Shown here: positions 37,376 through 46,644 of the stretch, in pieces
Numbering within the stretch: the stretch's first letter is position 1
Layout: each line of letters opens with the position of its first letter
Origin: Clostridia bacterium
GTDB taxonomy: Bacteria > Bacillota > Clostridia > Oscillospirales > Acutalibacteraceae
NCBI GenBank assembly: GCA_017461005.1
Contig: JAFTZU010000085.1
Coordinates: 1 to 64,000 of the forward strand
Length of the DNA: 64,000 bases
Reading direction: 5' to 3'
The notes under the pieces: generated by a model
What the model was told of the DNA's origin: nothing
What the model saw: the letters and a program-made list of their open reading frames with translations, nothing else
The model's database searches: none
Program-made: the position numbers and the translations under genes

Positions 37376-38005
37376 TCAGTCCAGCATCAGGGCTGTCAGG
37401 ATGCTGGAATAGAGGTGGGTGGGGTCTTCGAGATAATTGTTCTTGAGGAGTTCTGCCTGGTCCCGGCTCACGACATACATGTTGAGTTCCATGAGTTTCG
37501 TGTCCCCGGTGTTCAGGGAGAAACAGACGTTGAAGCCGTCGCCGGAGGGCGTGATCTCCACGGCGTTCTCCTTTGCGTGGCGGTCGAGCCGCAGGAACCG
37601 GCGGACCGTGTCGAGGGCCCGCGAGCGGACCGACAGCGGCAGGTCGTCTTCGACATAGGCGACGGCGTCGCTGCCCGGTCCGGTGATGGACAGGGCGTCC
37701 TGGCCGTCGACCGAGACGACGTCGAGGTTGCCGTCTTCCTTCAGTTCACTGATGGCGTCCATCGCCTCAAAGTAATTGGCGAGTTCCTGGTCGGTGATGA
37801 CATCGGAGATGATGCGCACCGGTACCGGCTGTTCCTGCTGTTCGAGCAGGTAGAGGATGAGGAGCTTGATGTCCGTCTTCGAACGGAGGCCGCCGGGGGC
37901 CACGCCTTCCACGAAGGCGTCGAAGACCGGTTCTCTGGCGCTGCGCTCCTCGGCAGAGAGCTCTTCCGGCCGTTTGACCGCGTCTCTCGGGTCGCGCTTA
38001 GACAT
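37376..38005 (-). CDS. DUF4364 family protein
   Basis: A 209-residue protein of the DUF4364 family, common in Clostridia. The N-terminal half, with KTDIKLLILYLLEQQEQPVP and LANYFEAMDAISELKEDG, looks like a winged-helix fold. The C-terminal half is beta-rich (NAVEITPSGDGFNVCFSL). The start at 38005 lies within the mreB stop region (8-nt overlap) with AAGGAGG upstream, so translation is coupled to mreB. The function is unknown. A transcriptional regulator-like fold is my inference. Confidence 0.85.
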   Translation of the reverse strand: MSKRDPRDAVKRPEELSAEERSAREPVFDAFVEGVAPGGLRSKTDIKLLILYLLEQQEQPVPVRIISDVITDQELANYFEAMDAISELKEDGNLDVVSVDGQDALSITGPGSDAVAYVEDDLPLSVRSRALDTVRRFLRLDRHAKENAVEITPSGDGFNVCFSLNTGDTKLMELNMYVVSRDQAELLKNNYLEDPTHLYSSILTALMLD

Positions 38006-39056
38006 CGTAGTAATCCTCCTTCTCGTTGGTGACACCGCTGATGTCCTGACGGCTCATGAAGAGGTAACCGTTGTTGACGAGGATGTCGAGGTCGCCGAGG
38101 ACGGCGCCGATGCCCCTCGCCACGCAGTTGACCGGGTCGTCGGCAACGCGGGTGTGGATGTGGGTGGCCTCTTCGATGACTTTGTCGAGGCCGAGGAGCT
38201 GGGCGGTGCCACCCGTCAGGATGATGCCCTCCTCCATGATGTCGCCGGCGAGTTCCGGCGGGGTGCGCTCGAGGACCCCGGTGACGGAGTCGACGATAGC
38301 ACGGATGTTTTCCCGGATGCAGTAGTAGATCTCGTCCGAGTTGATCTCGAACTCGACCGGCATGCCGGAGATGTAGTCCTTGCCCTTGGCGATCATGGCG
38401 ACCTGCTCTCTGCGGCGGTACGCGCAGCCAAGGATCTTTTTCAGCTCTTCCGCGGTCTGGTCGCCGATGAGGACGTTCCGCTCGCGGCGGCAGTATTTTT
38501 CGATGGATTCGTTCAGCGTGTTCCCCGCCACCTTGATGGAGGAGGCGACCGCCATGGAGCCCATGGTGATGACTGCAACGTCGGTGGTGCCGCCGCCGAG
38601 GTCGACGATCATGACGCCGTTCGGCTGCATGGTGTCGACACCCGCGCCGATGGCGGCTGCCAGAGGCTCTTCCATGAGACAGGCCTTGCCGGCGCCGCTG
38701 GCGGTGATGACGTCGAGGATGGTCCGGCGTTCGAGGTTCGTGACCGTGCCGGGCATGCTGACGATGATGTTCGGTTTGAAGATCTCATTTTTGCAGATGA
38801 TCCGGATGAAGTACCGGAGCATCTGTTCGGTGACCGAGAAGTCCGAGACGACACCGTCCCGCATGGGGCGGATGACTTCCACGGACCGGGACTCCTTGCC
38901 CACCATGTCATAGGCTTTCCGGCCGACGGCGATGATCTTGCCCGTCGTTTTCCGGTAAGCCACCACCGAGGGTTCCGACATGATGATGCCCTTGCCCTCG
39001 AGGTAGACGATGACCGAAGTGGTCCCGAGGTCGATGCCTATATTTCTGCCAAGCAT
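37998..39056 (-). CDS. mreB: Rod shape-determining protein MreB/Mbl
   Basis: A 352-residue bacterial actin. ATP-binding motifs are NIGIDLGTTSVIVYLEGKG, MIVDLGGGTTDVAVITMG and GIILTGGTAQLLGLDKVI. It organises lateral wall synthesis, so the cell is probably rod-shaped. mreC and mreD are not adjacent, which points to an Mbl/MreBH-type paralog elsewhere from the mreBCD cluster. Its end overlaps the DUF4364 start. Confidence 0.95.
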   Translation of the reverse strand: MLGRNIGIDLGTTSVIVYLEGKGIIMSEPSVVAYRKTTGKIIAVGRKAYDMVGKESRSVEVIRPMRDGVVSDFSVTEQMLRYFIRIICKNEIFKPNIIVSMPGTVTNLERRTILDVITASGAGKACLMEEPLAAAIGAGVDTMQPNGVMIVDLGGGTTDVAVITMGSMAVASSIKVAGNTLNESIEKYCRRERNVLIGDQTAEELKKILGCAYRRREQVAMIAKGKDYISGMPVEFEINSDEIYYCIRENIRAIVDSVTGVLERTPPELAGDIMEEGIILTGGTAQLLGLDKVIEEATHIHTRVADDPVNCVARGIGAVLGDLDILVNNGYLFMSRQDISGVTNEKEDYYDV

Positions 39057-39092
39057 TTCTGCTCTCCCTTTTATTCTTAAAGTAAGTTAATA

Positions 39093-39845
39093 CTAAAAGT
39101 TTAAATGTTTTCGCTCTTCTTGTACAGTATTTCCCGGAATTTTTTCCGAAAAACGGGTGACGGCGACCGCGGCGACACAGACGCGTGCGGCTCCCGCCAG
39201 CCGGAGGATGGCGGCACATTCGCCGGCCGTGGCGCCCGTTGTGACGATGTCGTCGAGGAGCAGGACCGACTTCCCTTCGAGGGGACGGTTCGGGCCCACG
39301 GAAACGGCGTCCCGGATGTTCTTCCGTCTCCCCTCGGCGCCCAGCAGATGCTGCATGGAGCCGCCATTGCCGCGCTTTTTGAGGAGCCCGTAGTCCGCAA
39401 GGGTGTCCTGCAGAGGCTCCGGCGGGTCCTTCATGAGGAATTCCGCGAGGGTCTTCGCCTGGTTGAAGCCCCGAGACGCGTAGCGGCCCCGGGACATGGG
39501 CACGACGGTCAGAAGGTCGAAGCTCTCTCCGAAGTAACGGGTGTCGATCGCCTCCCGGAGCTCGGCCGCGAGGTATCGGGCGACCTCTTCGTGCTTCCCG
39601 AACTTCAGCCGCAGGAGCGCGTCGCGGATGGCACCTTCATAGAAAAAGGGCGCGACGATGCGGTCATAGGCCCGGGGGTCTTTCGCGCAGTGACAGCTTC
39701 GCAGGGACACGCCGCAGTACGGACACTGGGGCGATGCATTGCGCCGGATCTTCGGTGCGCAGTCCTCACAGACGCTCTGCCCTTCCGGGAGCTCTCCCCC
39801 GCAGCAGGGGCAGGTCTTCGGAAAGAGGAGCTCAGTCCAGTCCAT
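39093..39845 (-). CDS. comF: ComF family phosphoribosyltransferase-like protein
   Basis: A 250-residue ComF. Two N-terminal Cys knuckles (CPCCGGELPEGQSVCEDC, then CPYCGVSLRSC) form a zinc-binding region. The phosphoribosyltransferase motif SVLLLDDIVTTGATAGECA is intact, and RGFNQAKTLAEFL is family-typical. ComF is linked to DNA uptake in competent bacteria. Here it overlaps the end of recD2 by 14 nt, suggesting joint action on incoming or damaged DNA. Confidence 0.93.
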   Translation of the reverse strand: MDWTELLFPKTCPCCGGELPEGQSVCEDCAPKIRRNASPQCPYCGVSLRSCHCAKDPRAYDRIVAPFFYEGAIRDALLRLKFGKHEEVARYLAAELREAIDTRYFGESFDLLTVVPMSRGRYASRGFNQAKTLAEFLMKDPPEPLQDTLADYGLLKKRGNGGSMQHLLGAEGRRKNIRDAVSVGPNRPLEGKSVLLLDDIVTTGATAGECAAILRLAGAARVCVAAVAVTRFSEKIPGNTVQEERKHLNF

Positions 39846-42045
39846 AGTCGGCCTCCAGGAACGTGCGCAGTGCCGAGTAGCGGCGGATCTTCCGGTCGTT
39901 GTCCACCATCTCCTCGATGGTGGCCCGTTTGCCGATCGTGATCATCTTGGACCGGGCTCTGGTGACGGCCGTGTAGAACAGGTTCCGGTAACAGAGCATG
40001 GGCGGCACATCGACCACCGGCAGGATGACGGCCTCGAATTCGGAGCCCTGGCTCTTGTGGACCGTGACCGCGTAGGCCAGTTCCAGTTCCTTGAGGTTCA
40101 GGACCGGGTATACCGCTTTGCGGCCGTCGAAGTCCACTTCGACGACGCCCTTCTGTTTGTCGACGGAGGTCAGGATGCCCACATCGCCGTTGAAGATGCC
40201 GCTGCCCTCTTCCGAGCCCCGGCTCCAGTTGATGTTGTAATCGTTCTTGATCTGCATGACCTTGTCCCCTTCCCGGAAGACACGGGTCTGCAGTTTGATC
40301 TCGTTTTTGCCTTTGGCCGGCGGGTTCACGGCCTCCTGGAGGACGCGGTTCAGGTTCACGGTGCCGGCGTCTCCCTTCCGGGAGGGGCACAAAACCTGGA
40401 TGTCCCGGACAGCGTCATAGCCGTAGGCCTTCGGGAGCCGGGTCTTGTAGAGCCCGACGATGTCCTGCACGGTGCGGGCCGCGTTCGTCCGCTCCATGTG
40501 GAAAAAGTCGTTGTCCTTGACGTCGAGGATGGGCTGCTCGCCGGCGACGACCCGGTGGGCGTTCGTGACGATGAGGCTCTCCATCGCCTGCCGGAACACC
40601 TCGTCCAGTTTGACGACGGGCAGCAGGTTCGAGTCGATGAGGTCGTGGAGGACGTTCCCGGCGCCGACGGGCGGCAGCTGGTCCGAGTCGCCGACCATGA
40701 TGAGCCGGCAGCCCATGGGCAGCGCGTCCATGAGAGCGGCGAACAGCACGATGTCCACCATGGACAGCTCGTCCACGATGACGGCGTCCGCCTCGATGGG
40801 GTTGCGGGCGTGGCGGGCAAAGCGCATCTGCTCGTTGCCGGTGCGTTCCGCCTCCAGCAGACGGTGGATGGTCTTCGCCTCTTTGCCGGTGATCTCCGAC
40901 ATGCGCTGGGCGGCGCGGCCGGTGGGCGCGGTCAGGACGACGTGGAGCCCGTCCGCCTCGAGCAGCTGCAGGATGGCGTTGACGGTGGTCGTTTTGCCTG
41001 TACCGGGGCCGCCGGTCAGGATGAGGATGCCCTTTTCGATGGCGGTGACGATGGCCTCCCGCTGTTTGCCCTCATAGTGGATGCCCAGCTTCCGTTCGAC
41101 CCGCTCGATGTCCCGGTCCAGAGTGGGCCGGCCCGCCGGCGGGAAACGGACCATCATCTTGATCCGCTGGGCGCTGTCGTATTCGGCATCGAAAATGTGC
41201 GGCAGGAAGACGAACTCTCTGCCGTCGAGTTTCGCGACCCGGAGCAGATGCTCGTCACAGAGGTCGTCGATGGCGATGTCGATGGTGTCGTTGTTGGTCC
41301 CGAGCAGGTCCGCCGCCGGCCGCAGGAGCTTTTCCCTCGGCAGACAGGTGTGACCGTTGGAGAGGTTGTGGTTGCAGACGTGGAGGATGCCCGCGCGGAT
41401 GCGGAACCCGGGGTCCGGTTTCTCGTGGAGGGTGTCCGCCAGCGCGTCGACCCGTTCGAAGGACATGCCGATATCCGACAGGCACAGGATATACGGGTTC
41501 TTCATGATCATCCGGGTCACGTCGTCTCCGAAGACCCGGTACGCGTTGATGGCCTCGGACGGAGACAGACCGAGGGTCTCGAGGGACATCATGATCTCCC
41601 GGACCGCGTACTGCTCCTTGAACTGCTGGCAGATCTGCTCCGCTTTCTTTGGCGATATACCGCGGATCTTCGCCAGTTTCTCCGGATGGTTCCCGAGGAC
41701 GTCGAAGGTGTCTTCTCCGAAGGCCTCGATGATCTTCACCGCCGTGGAGGGTCCGATGCCCTTCACCGAGCCGCTCGCGAGGTACTTCAGCATCTGGGCG
41801 ACGGTCCCGGGCATGCGGCGTTCGCACAGTTCCGCCCGGAACTGGCGGCCGAAGGTCGAGTGGGCGTCCCAGTGGCCGGACAGGCGCAGTTCCTCGCCGG
41901 CGGAGATCTCCGGCAGGACCCCGACGACGGTGATGAGTTCGCCGTCCTCGGTCGAAATGTCCAGCACGGTAAAACCGGTATCCTCTCTGCGGAATACCAG
42001 TTCCTCTGCCACGCCTTCTAAAACTTCGAGTTGCTCGTCGACCAC
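39832..42045 (-). CDS. recD2: ATP-dependent RecD-like DNA helicase
   Basis: A 737-residue SF1 5'-3' helicase of the RecD2 (YrrC) type. The long N-terminal region has two HhH-type segments (YLASGSVKGIGPSTAVKIIEAF, LAKIRGISPKKAEQI). Motif I is LTGGPGTGKTTTVNAIL, motif II IVDELSMVD and motif VI YTAVTRARSKM. RecB/RecC partners are not expected with this class. Start is GTG with AAGGAGC upstream. It heads the comF-mreB run. Confidence 0.95.
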   Translation of the reverse strand: MVDEQLEVLEGVAEELVFRREDTGFTVLDISTEDGELITVVGVLPEISAGEELRLSGHWDAHSTFGRQFRAELCERRMPGTVAQMLKYLASGSVKGIGPSTAVKIIEAFGEDTFDVLGNHPEKLAKIRGISPKKAEQICQQFKEQYAVREIMMSLETLGLSPSEAINAYRVFGDDVTRMIMKNPYILCLSDIGMSFERVDALADTLHEKPDPGFRIRAGILHVCNHNLSNGHTCLPREKLLRPAADLLGTNNDTIDIAIDDLCDEHLLRVAKLDGREFVFLPHIFDAEYDSAQRIKMMVRFPPAGRPTLDRDIERVERKLGIHYEGKQREAIVTAIEKGILILTGGPGTGKTTTVNAILQLLEADGLHVVLTAPTGRAAQRMSEITGKEAKTIHRLLEAERTGNEQMRFARHARNPIEADAVIVDELSMVDIVLFAALMDALPMGCRLIMVGDSDQLPPVGAGNVLHDLIDSNLLPVVKLDEVFRQAMESLIVTNAHRVVAGEQPILDVKDNDFFHMERTNAARTVQDIVGLYKTRLPKAYGYDAVRDIQVLCPSRKGDAGTVNLNRVLQEAVNPPAKGKNEIKLQTRVFREGDKVMQIKNDYNINWSRGSEEGSGIFNGDVGILTSVDKQKGVVEVDFDGRKAVYPVLNLKELELAYAVTVHKSQGSEFEAVILPVVDVPPMLCYRNLFYTAVTRARSKMITIGKRATIEEMVDNDRKIRRYSALRTFLEADYGLD

Positions 42046-42095
42046 GGGTTTCGCTCCTTACTTTTGGTGATTCAATCTATTTTAGCCTTTATAAT

Positions 42096-42124
42096 AAAAA
42101 AGGGCAAGCGTTCTGCTTGCCCTC
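42096..42124 (-). terminator. rnpB terminator
   Basis: Stem GGGCAAGC/GCTTGCCC with a 5-nt loop is followed on the minus strand by TTTTTTATT. Confidence 0.9.
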
Positions 42125-42130
42125 TTTTAT

Positions 42131-42466
42131 GTGACCTGGCGTGTAAGCCGAGTTCTGTCTTCTAAAGCGACCATCTATCTAGGCCGGCCATTGCTGACCG
42201 GCTCAAGCCACCCTTCTGTGTCAGCGGCCGAGCAGGCCTCACAAGTCGGTGTTGCTCCGGATAGGGTTTACATAGCCATGATGTCTCCACCATGCTGGTG
42301 AGCTCTTACCTCGCCGTTCCATCCTTACCTGTCGGAGACAGGCGGTTTATTTCTGTTGCACTTTCCCTGGGGTCACCCCCGGCGGCCGTTAGCCGTTATC
42401 CTGCTCTGCGGGGCTCGGACTTTCCTCTCGTGCCGAAAGGCACCAGCGGCCGCTCGACCAGGTCAC
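42131..42466 (-). ncRNA. rnpB: RNase P RNA, class A
   Basis: The catalytic RNA of RNase P, about 336 nt. The 5' and 3' ends pair (GTGACCTGG with CCAGGTCAC). Conserved cores are visible on the minus strand: GAGGAAAGTCCGAGC, CAGGGAAAGTGCAACAGAAA, GGTAAGAGCTCACCAG, AAACCCTATCCGGAGCAACA and TAAGCCGAGTTCTGTC read from the complementary strand near the 3' end. The layout is bacterial type A. It has its own promoter and terminator. Confidence 0.97.
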
Positions 42467-42472
42467 GCGGGT

Positions 42473-42501
42473 ATTTTAAAGAAATCTCAAAGAAAAGTCA
42501 A
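42473..42501 (-). promoter_or_regulatory. rnpB promoter
   Basis: Minus-strand -35 TTGACT (42501-42496), 17-bp spacer and -10 TAAAAT (42478-42473). Confidence 0.85.
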
Positions 42502-42518
42502 ACTTATAAAAAAGACGG

Positions 42519-42547
42519 TTGATAATGGAGGGCAAACCATGTAAAAT
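42519..42547 (+). promoter_or_regulatory. LCP gene promoter
   Basis: -35 TTGATA (42519-42524), 17-bp spacer and -10 TAAAAT (42542-42547), 28 bp before the start codon. Confidence 0.78.
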
Positions 42548-42574
42548 CAGGGAAACATGAAAGGAGGCGATCTC

Positions 42575-43810
42575 ATGCCGGACGTCTATTTCAACAAAAG
42601 TCCGAAGAAACGCCCCTCAGACGACTACGAGGACATCAGCAGCTTTTCCAGCAAACAGGCGAAGCGGAAGTCCGAGGTCGAATTCCGGAAAGCCCGGGCC
42701 CGTGCGGAAGCAGAGGCACCCGATGAATATTACTACGACGATTACAGCCAGGTCGACGAGCGCGACCTGAAAAAAGCGCGTAAGAAAGCGAAAAAGCAGG
42801 CTAAGAAGGCACAGAAGGCAGATCGCCCGAGACGAGGCCGCGGATGCGGCTGCGGTTCCGCGATCACCTCCCTCCTCCTCGTCTTCGTCCTGCTCTACCT
42901 CGCCATGTCCACGGTCTTCCTCGCCCGGATGGACTACGAGCCGGGCCAGCACAAGAGCAACTCGCACATCTCGAGTTTCAGCCTCAAGAAGAGCCCGCTC
43001 ATCACGAACATCCTGCTCCTCGGCGTCGACAACCGCGAAGGTGAGTCCGGGTTCCAGAGAGCGGACACCATGATGCTCATCTCGATCGACAACCTGCATC
43101 AGAAGATAAAATTCACGTCGTTCCTGCGGGACAGCTATGTGGAGATCCCGGGCCACGGCATGAACAAGCTCAACGCCGCGAGTTCCCTCGGCGGCATCCA
43201 GCTGACGATCGACACCATCGAGTACAATTACAAAATCAAAATCAACAAATATATGGAGGTCGACTTCAAGGCCTTCACCGCCATCATCGATGCCCTCGGC
43301 GGAGTCGATGTCCCTGTCACCGCCAGAGAGGCCTCCTACCTCAACAGCACCTGGTACAAGTGGTCCCTCACCGGCAACCGGATCTATTTCGAATCCGGCG
43401 ACAGTGTCCACATGGACGGTGAGCACGCTCTGATGTTCTCCCGGATCCGGAAACTGGACTCCGACGTCCAGCGGACCCGCCGCCAGCGCCTCGTCGTCAA
43501 TTCGATCCGTCAGAAAGCGGCAGACGCGAAACCGTCCGAACTGGCGAAGGCCGCCTGGGACATCCTTCCCTACCTGCGCACCGACATGGGCGGCATCAAG
43601 ACGTCGAACCTCGCGCTCGGTTCCATCCTGCTCTATCGCCACTACGATATCCTGCAGACCACCGCTCCGAGAAGTGACACCTGGACCGACCGCAGCATCC
43701 CGAATGTCGGCTCCGTCGTCTACTTCGATGTCGACCAGAATGCCACCATCCTGAAGAACTTCATCTACCGTGACGAGTACGATGAAAACTACGTTTCCAC
43801 CGGTCTGTAA
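42575..43810 (+). CDS. LytR-CpsA-Psr (LCP) family cell wall ligase
   Basis: A 411-residue LCP protein. A long, charged cytoplasmic N-terminus (about 85 residues, lysine-rich, ending KKAKKQAKKAQKADRPRRGR) precedes one transmembrane helix (ITSLLLVFVLLYLAMSTVFL). The extracellular LCP domain has LLLGVDNREGESGFQRADTMML, FTSFLRDSYVEIPG, the KLNAAS motif and MDGEHALMFSRIRKLDSDVQRTRRQ with the phosphate-binding arginines. These enzymes attach anionic polymers to peptidoglycan. The start at 42575 follows GGAGG; an ATG 18 nt earlier lies before that site. Confidence 0.93.
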   Translation: MPDVYFNKSPKKRPSDDYEDISSFSSKQAKRKSEVEFRKARARAEAEAPDEYYYDDYSQVDERDLKKARKKAKKQAKKAQKADRPRRGRGCGCGSAITSLLLVFVLLYLAMSTVFLARMDYEPGQHKSNSHISSFSLKKSPLITNILLLGVDNREGESGFQRADTMMLISIDNLHQKIKFTSFLRDSYVEIPGHGMNKLNAASSLGGIQLTIDTIEYNYKIKINKYMEVDFKAFTAIIDALGGVDVPVTAREASYLNSTWYKWSLTGNRIYFESGDSVHMDGEHALMFSRIRKLDSDVQRTRRQRLVVNSIRQKAADAKPSELAKAAWDILPYLRTDMGGIKTSNLALGSILLYRHYDILQTTAPRSDTWTDRSIPNVGSVVYFDVDQNATILKNFIYRDEYDENYVSTGL

Positions 43811-43901
43811 GGCGTGGCCCCGCCTTTACAACCGACAGGGAAAATGGTAGTATTTTAATGTTAAAGAACTATCCCACAAGCTCTATAGGAGATGATCCGC
43901 A

Positions 43902-44693
43902 ATGACGAGAAAATCCGTATCCGGAGGCTGGAAAGCAGTGGTCCTCATCCTGCTGTTCCTCAGTGAACTCATCCTCTGTGCCGGCATCCTCGGGAACCTT
44001 GAAGGTGTCTGCAACTTCCTCACCGCCCACGGCATGGAGGCCGTTGTCACCTTCCTTCACCGGGCGCTGTTCTTCCTCATCGAGGTCGGCGCTGCCGTGG
44101 TCCTCATCATCGACACGATGATCGTGAGCATCACGAAGGTCAATCGGAAGTTCCCGTCCCTCATGACGGTCCTCGCCTTCATCTACAACGACCTCGCGGT
44201 CATCGCCACGGTCTTCATCCTCTACATGTTCGGCCAGCCGAACGCCTGGTTCCCTTACCCGCTCGTGTTCCTCATCCCGGCCATCACCTTCGTGCTGACC
44301 CTCATCTGTCTCATCGATGACTTCGTCCACGACAAGGGTGTCCTGGAAGAGGCCCCGAACGTCACCAAGATGGCCGCTCAGACCGTCGCGAAGCCGAAAG
44401 AGGAAGAGCCGGTCCGCGCACCCCGCCGGGAAGCACCGAAGCCGGAAAAGGTCGATGCCGAGCCCGCCTTCTTCGTCACTCCCGCCAAAGAAGACGACTG
44501 GGCCGCCGAGCGTCCGGAACCCGAAGTGGTCCCCGCCACCGAGTCCGTCCAGATGCCGGTCCACAAGCCCCTCGATGTCGAGCCCGTCGTCACGAGCCAC
44601 ATCTCGAAGGACAATGTCGCGGCTGACGCAGTCGCCGCGGTCGACGACCTCTTCTTCGCGTTCTCGGACTCCGATTACGTCGAAGACGAATAA
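43902..44693 (+). CDS. Hypothetical four-helix membrane protein with acidic tail
   Basis: A 263-residue protein of no recognised family. Four hydrophobic helices fill residues about 10-150 (AVVLILLFLSELILCAGIL, ALFFLIEVGAAVVLIIDTMI, VLAFIYNDLAVIATVFILYMF, YPLVFLIPAITFVLTLICLI). The remaining 110 residues are a disordered, proline- and glutamate-rich cytoplasmic tail ending in a short helix (AVAAVDDLFFAFSDSDYVEDE). A ribosome site AGGAG precedes the ATG. It sits 91 bp after the LCP gene and before its own terminator. Its function is unknown; the tail end may be a protein-binding peptide. Confidence 0.78.
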   Translation: MTRKSVSGGWKAVVLILLFLSELILCAGILGNLEGVCNFLTAHGMEAVVTFLHRALFFLIEVGAAVVLIIDTMIVSITKVNRKFPSLMTVLAFIYNDLAVIATVFILYMFGQPNAWFPYPLVFLIPAITFVLTLICLIDDFVHDKGVLEEAPNVTKMAAQTVAKPKEEEPVRAPRREAPKPEKVDAEPAFFVTPAKEDDWAAERPEPEVVPATESVQMPVHKPLDVEPVVTSHISKDNVAADAVAAVDDLFFAFSDSDYVEDE

Positions 44694-44711
44694 TATTACA
44701 CAAAACATACG

Positions 44712-44745
44712 AACCGGTCCCGAAGAACTTCGGGGCCGGTTTTCT
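44712..44745 (+). terminator. Terminator after the four-helix protein gene
   Basis: Stem AACCGGTCCCGAAG/CTTCGGGGCCGGTT is followed by TTCTTG. Confidence 0.88.
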
Positions 44746-44773
44746 TGTATTAATCACTTTGATGTGGTAAAAT
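44745..44773 (+). promoter_or_regulatory. putP promoter
   Basis: -35 TTGTAT (44745-44750), 17-bp spacer and -10 TAAAAT (44768-44773). Confidence 0.78.
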
Positions 44774-44816
44774 GCTGAAGTGTATCAATCCTATTACTGG
44801 ATAAGGAGAGAAATCT

Positions 44817-46325
44817 ATGAATCTTGAAGTTCTTGCCTTCGTGCTCTACTTTGTCCTCGTCCTCGGTATCGGTCTGTTTTTCTTCTTCCGTACCAGAAAA
44901 GACGGCGACAGTGAAAAGCAGTACTTCCTCGGCGGCCGCCAGATGGGCCCCTGGGTCACTGCCCTCAGTGCACAGGCATCCGACATGTCCGCGTGGCTCC
45001 TCATGGGTCTTCCCGGCTCCGTGCTGGCCTTCGGCCTCGGCAAAGCCTGGATCGGCATCGGTCTTGCCATCGGTACCGCCCTCAACTGGATCTTCGTCGC
45101 CAAACGTCTGAGAAAGTTCTCGAAGGCCGCGAACGACTCCATCACCCTGCCGGAGTACCTGCAGAACCGTTTCCTTGCTGAGAAACCCGTTCTGTCCATC
45201 ATCACGGCCATCGTGTTCCTCATCAGCTTCACCATCTATGTCGCCTCCGGTTTCGTCGCCGGCACCACGGTCTTCGTGTCCCTGGTCCCCGGCCTGTCGA
45301 GAGAGACTGCCATGATCATCTTCGCGGCCGTCATCCTTCTCTACACGTTCCTCGGCGGTTTCAAGGCCGTCAGCTGGACGGACTTCTTCCAGGGCACCCT
45401 CATGTTCATCGCCCTGCTGGCGGTCCCGATCGTCACGGTCCTCGTCGAAGACCTCGACCCCTCTGCGGTCAATACCGTTTACACCAACCTCAATGACGGC
45501 ACCGAGTATGCCTTCGTCGGCAACGTCTTCTCGGCATCCTGGCAGGACATCATCTCCGGCCTTGCCTGGGGTCTCGGCTATTTCGGCATGCCCCACATCC
45601 TGGTCCGCTTCATGGCCATCCGCAAGCCGTCTGAGATCAAGAAGTCGGCCACCATCGCGATCATCTGGGTCACCATCTCTCTGGCGGCCTCCCTCATCAT
45701 CGCATACCTCGGCCGTATGGTCGTCGCCGGCGAACTCCTTCCCGACGGTCTCCAGGCCACGGTCTTCATCCACCTCGCGAGACGCTTCTTCCCGCCGTTC
45801 CTGTCCGGCATCCTGCTGGCAGCCATCATCGCGGCGTCCATGTCCACGGCTGACTCCCAGCTGCTGGTCGCGTCCTCGTCCTTCACCAACGACATCTACA
45901 AGCCCCTCATCCGGAAGAACGCCTCTGACAAGGAGCTCGTCTGGGTCGCCCGCGGCGTCGTCGCTGTCGTTGCCATCATCGCCTACTTCCTGGCCAGCGC
46001 CAGAGGCGAAGGCGCACAGGCCATCATGGACATGGTCGAGAACGCCTGGGGCCTCTTCGGTTCCGCCTTCGGTCCCGTCGTCCTGCTCTCCGTTTTCTGG
46101 AAGCGGTTCAACTACTGGGGCGCCGTCGCCGGTGTCCTCGGCGGTTCCATCGTCGACATCCTCTGGTACAACCTTCTGGCCACCAATACCGGTGTCTATG
46201 AACTGTTCCCCAGTTTCGTGATCGGCATGCTCTGCGCCGTGGTCGTCACCCTTCTCACGAAGGCTCCCTCCGCGGAAGTCGAAGCCATCTTCGACCGCGC
46301 GACCGACCCCGAGAACGACGAGTAA
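44817..46325 (+). CDS. putP: Sodium/proline symporter
   Basis: A 502-residue sodium:solute symporter with about 13 transmembrane helices. It closely follows PutP: DFYLGGR-like YFLGGRQMGPWVTALSAQASDMSAWLLMGLPG, NDSITLPEYLQNRF, and ILLAAIIAASMSTADSQLLVASS with the Na+ site serines. It imports proline with Na+ for nutrition or osmotic balance. It is monocistronic, between a good promoter and a terminator. The stop codon is part of the recurrent TAAATCGCC motif. Confidence 0.95.
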   Translation: MNLEVLAFVLYFVLVLGIGLFFFFRTRKDGDSEKQYFLGGRQMGPWVTALSAQASDMSAWLLMGLPGSVLAFGLGKAWIGIGLAIGTALNWIFVAKRLRKFSKAANDSITLPEYLQNRFLAEKPVLSIITAIVFLISFTIYVASGFVAGTTVFVSLVPGLSRETAMIIFAAVILLYTFLGGFKAVSWTDFFQGTLMFIALLAVPIVTVLVEDLDPSAVNTVYTNLNDGTEYAFVGNVFSASWQDIISGLAWGLGYFGMPHILVRFMAIRKPSEIKKSATIAIIWVTISLAASLIIAYLGRMVVAGELLPDGLQATVFIHLARRFFPPFLSGILLAAIIAASMSTADSQLLVASSSFTNDIYKPLIRKNASDKELVWVARGVVAVVAIIAYFLASARGEGAQAIMDMVENAWGLFGSAFGPVVLLSVFWKRFNYWGAVAGVLGGSIVDILWYNLLATNTGVYELFPSFVIGMLCAVVVTLLTKAPSAEVEAIFDRATDPENDE

Positions 46326-46351
46326 ATCGCCAAAGCCACATAAAAACAAGA

Positions 46352-46391
46352 CTCCGGTCCGAAAGCAGATGCTCTCGGGCCGGAGCTTTTT
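46352..46391 (+). terminator. putP terminator
   Basis: A long stem built from CTCCGG/CCGGAG, with inner GAAAGC/GCTCTC-type pairing, is followed by CTTTTTTG. Confidence 0.85.
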
Positions 46392-46443
46392 TGTCCAGGA
46401 GGGAACGAAAACGCTCCCCTGTCCGTACCTGGACTTCCATTAT

Positions 46444-46460
46444 ATCTTCTGACAGAAGAT
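46444..46460. promoter_or_regulatory. Palindromic operator 1 upstream of the XRE regulator
   Basis: ATCTTCTGACAGAAGAT, a perfect 17-bp palindrome around a single central base. A matching half-site (GTCTTCTGCC) occurs about 26 bp on. Confidence 0.82.
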
Positions 46461-46531
46461 ATTTCCAGCGTTTCGTCTTCTGCCGGTTTCGACGATCGTT
46501 TCGCTTTTGTACGGTTCTAAGACTATTTTAA

Positions 46532-46548
46532 ATCTTCTGGCAGAAGAT
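46532..46548. promoter_or_regulatory. Palindromic operator 2 upstream of the XRE regulator
   Basis: ATCTTCTGGCAGAAGAT, identical to operator 1 except for the central base. It follows an AT-rich TATTTTAAAT stretch that could hold a -10 element. Confidence 0.82.
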
Positions 46549-46561
46549 GTTATTTTCAAAA

Positions 46562-46580
46562 CGTCTTTTCACAGAAGACG
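46562..46580. promoter_or_regulatory. Palindromic operator 3 upstream of the XRE regulator
   Basis: CGTCTTTTCACAGAAGACG has one perfect half-site (CAGAAGA) and one degenerate half-site. Its centre is 31 bp, about three helical turns, from that of operator 2. Confidence 0.7.
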
Positions 46581-46644
46581 GTTTTCGAGGTCTCTTGGAG
46601 TAGACTAAAGAAAGGAAATATCAAGCTTTCGGAGACATTTGGAA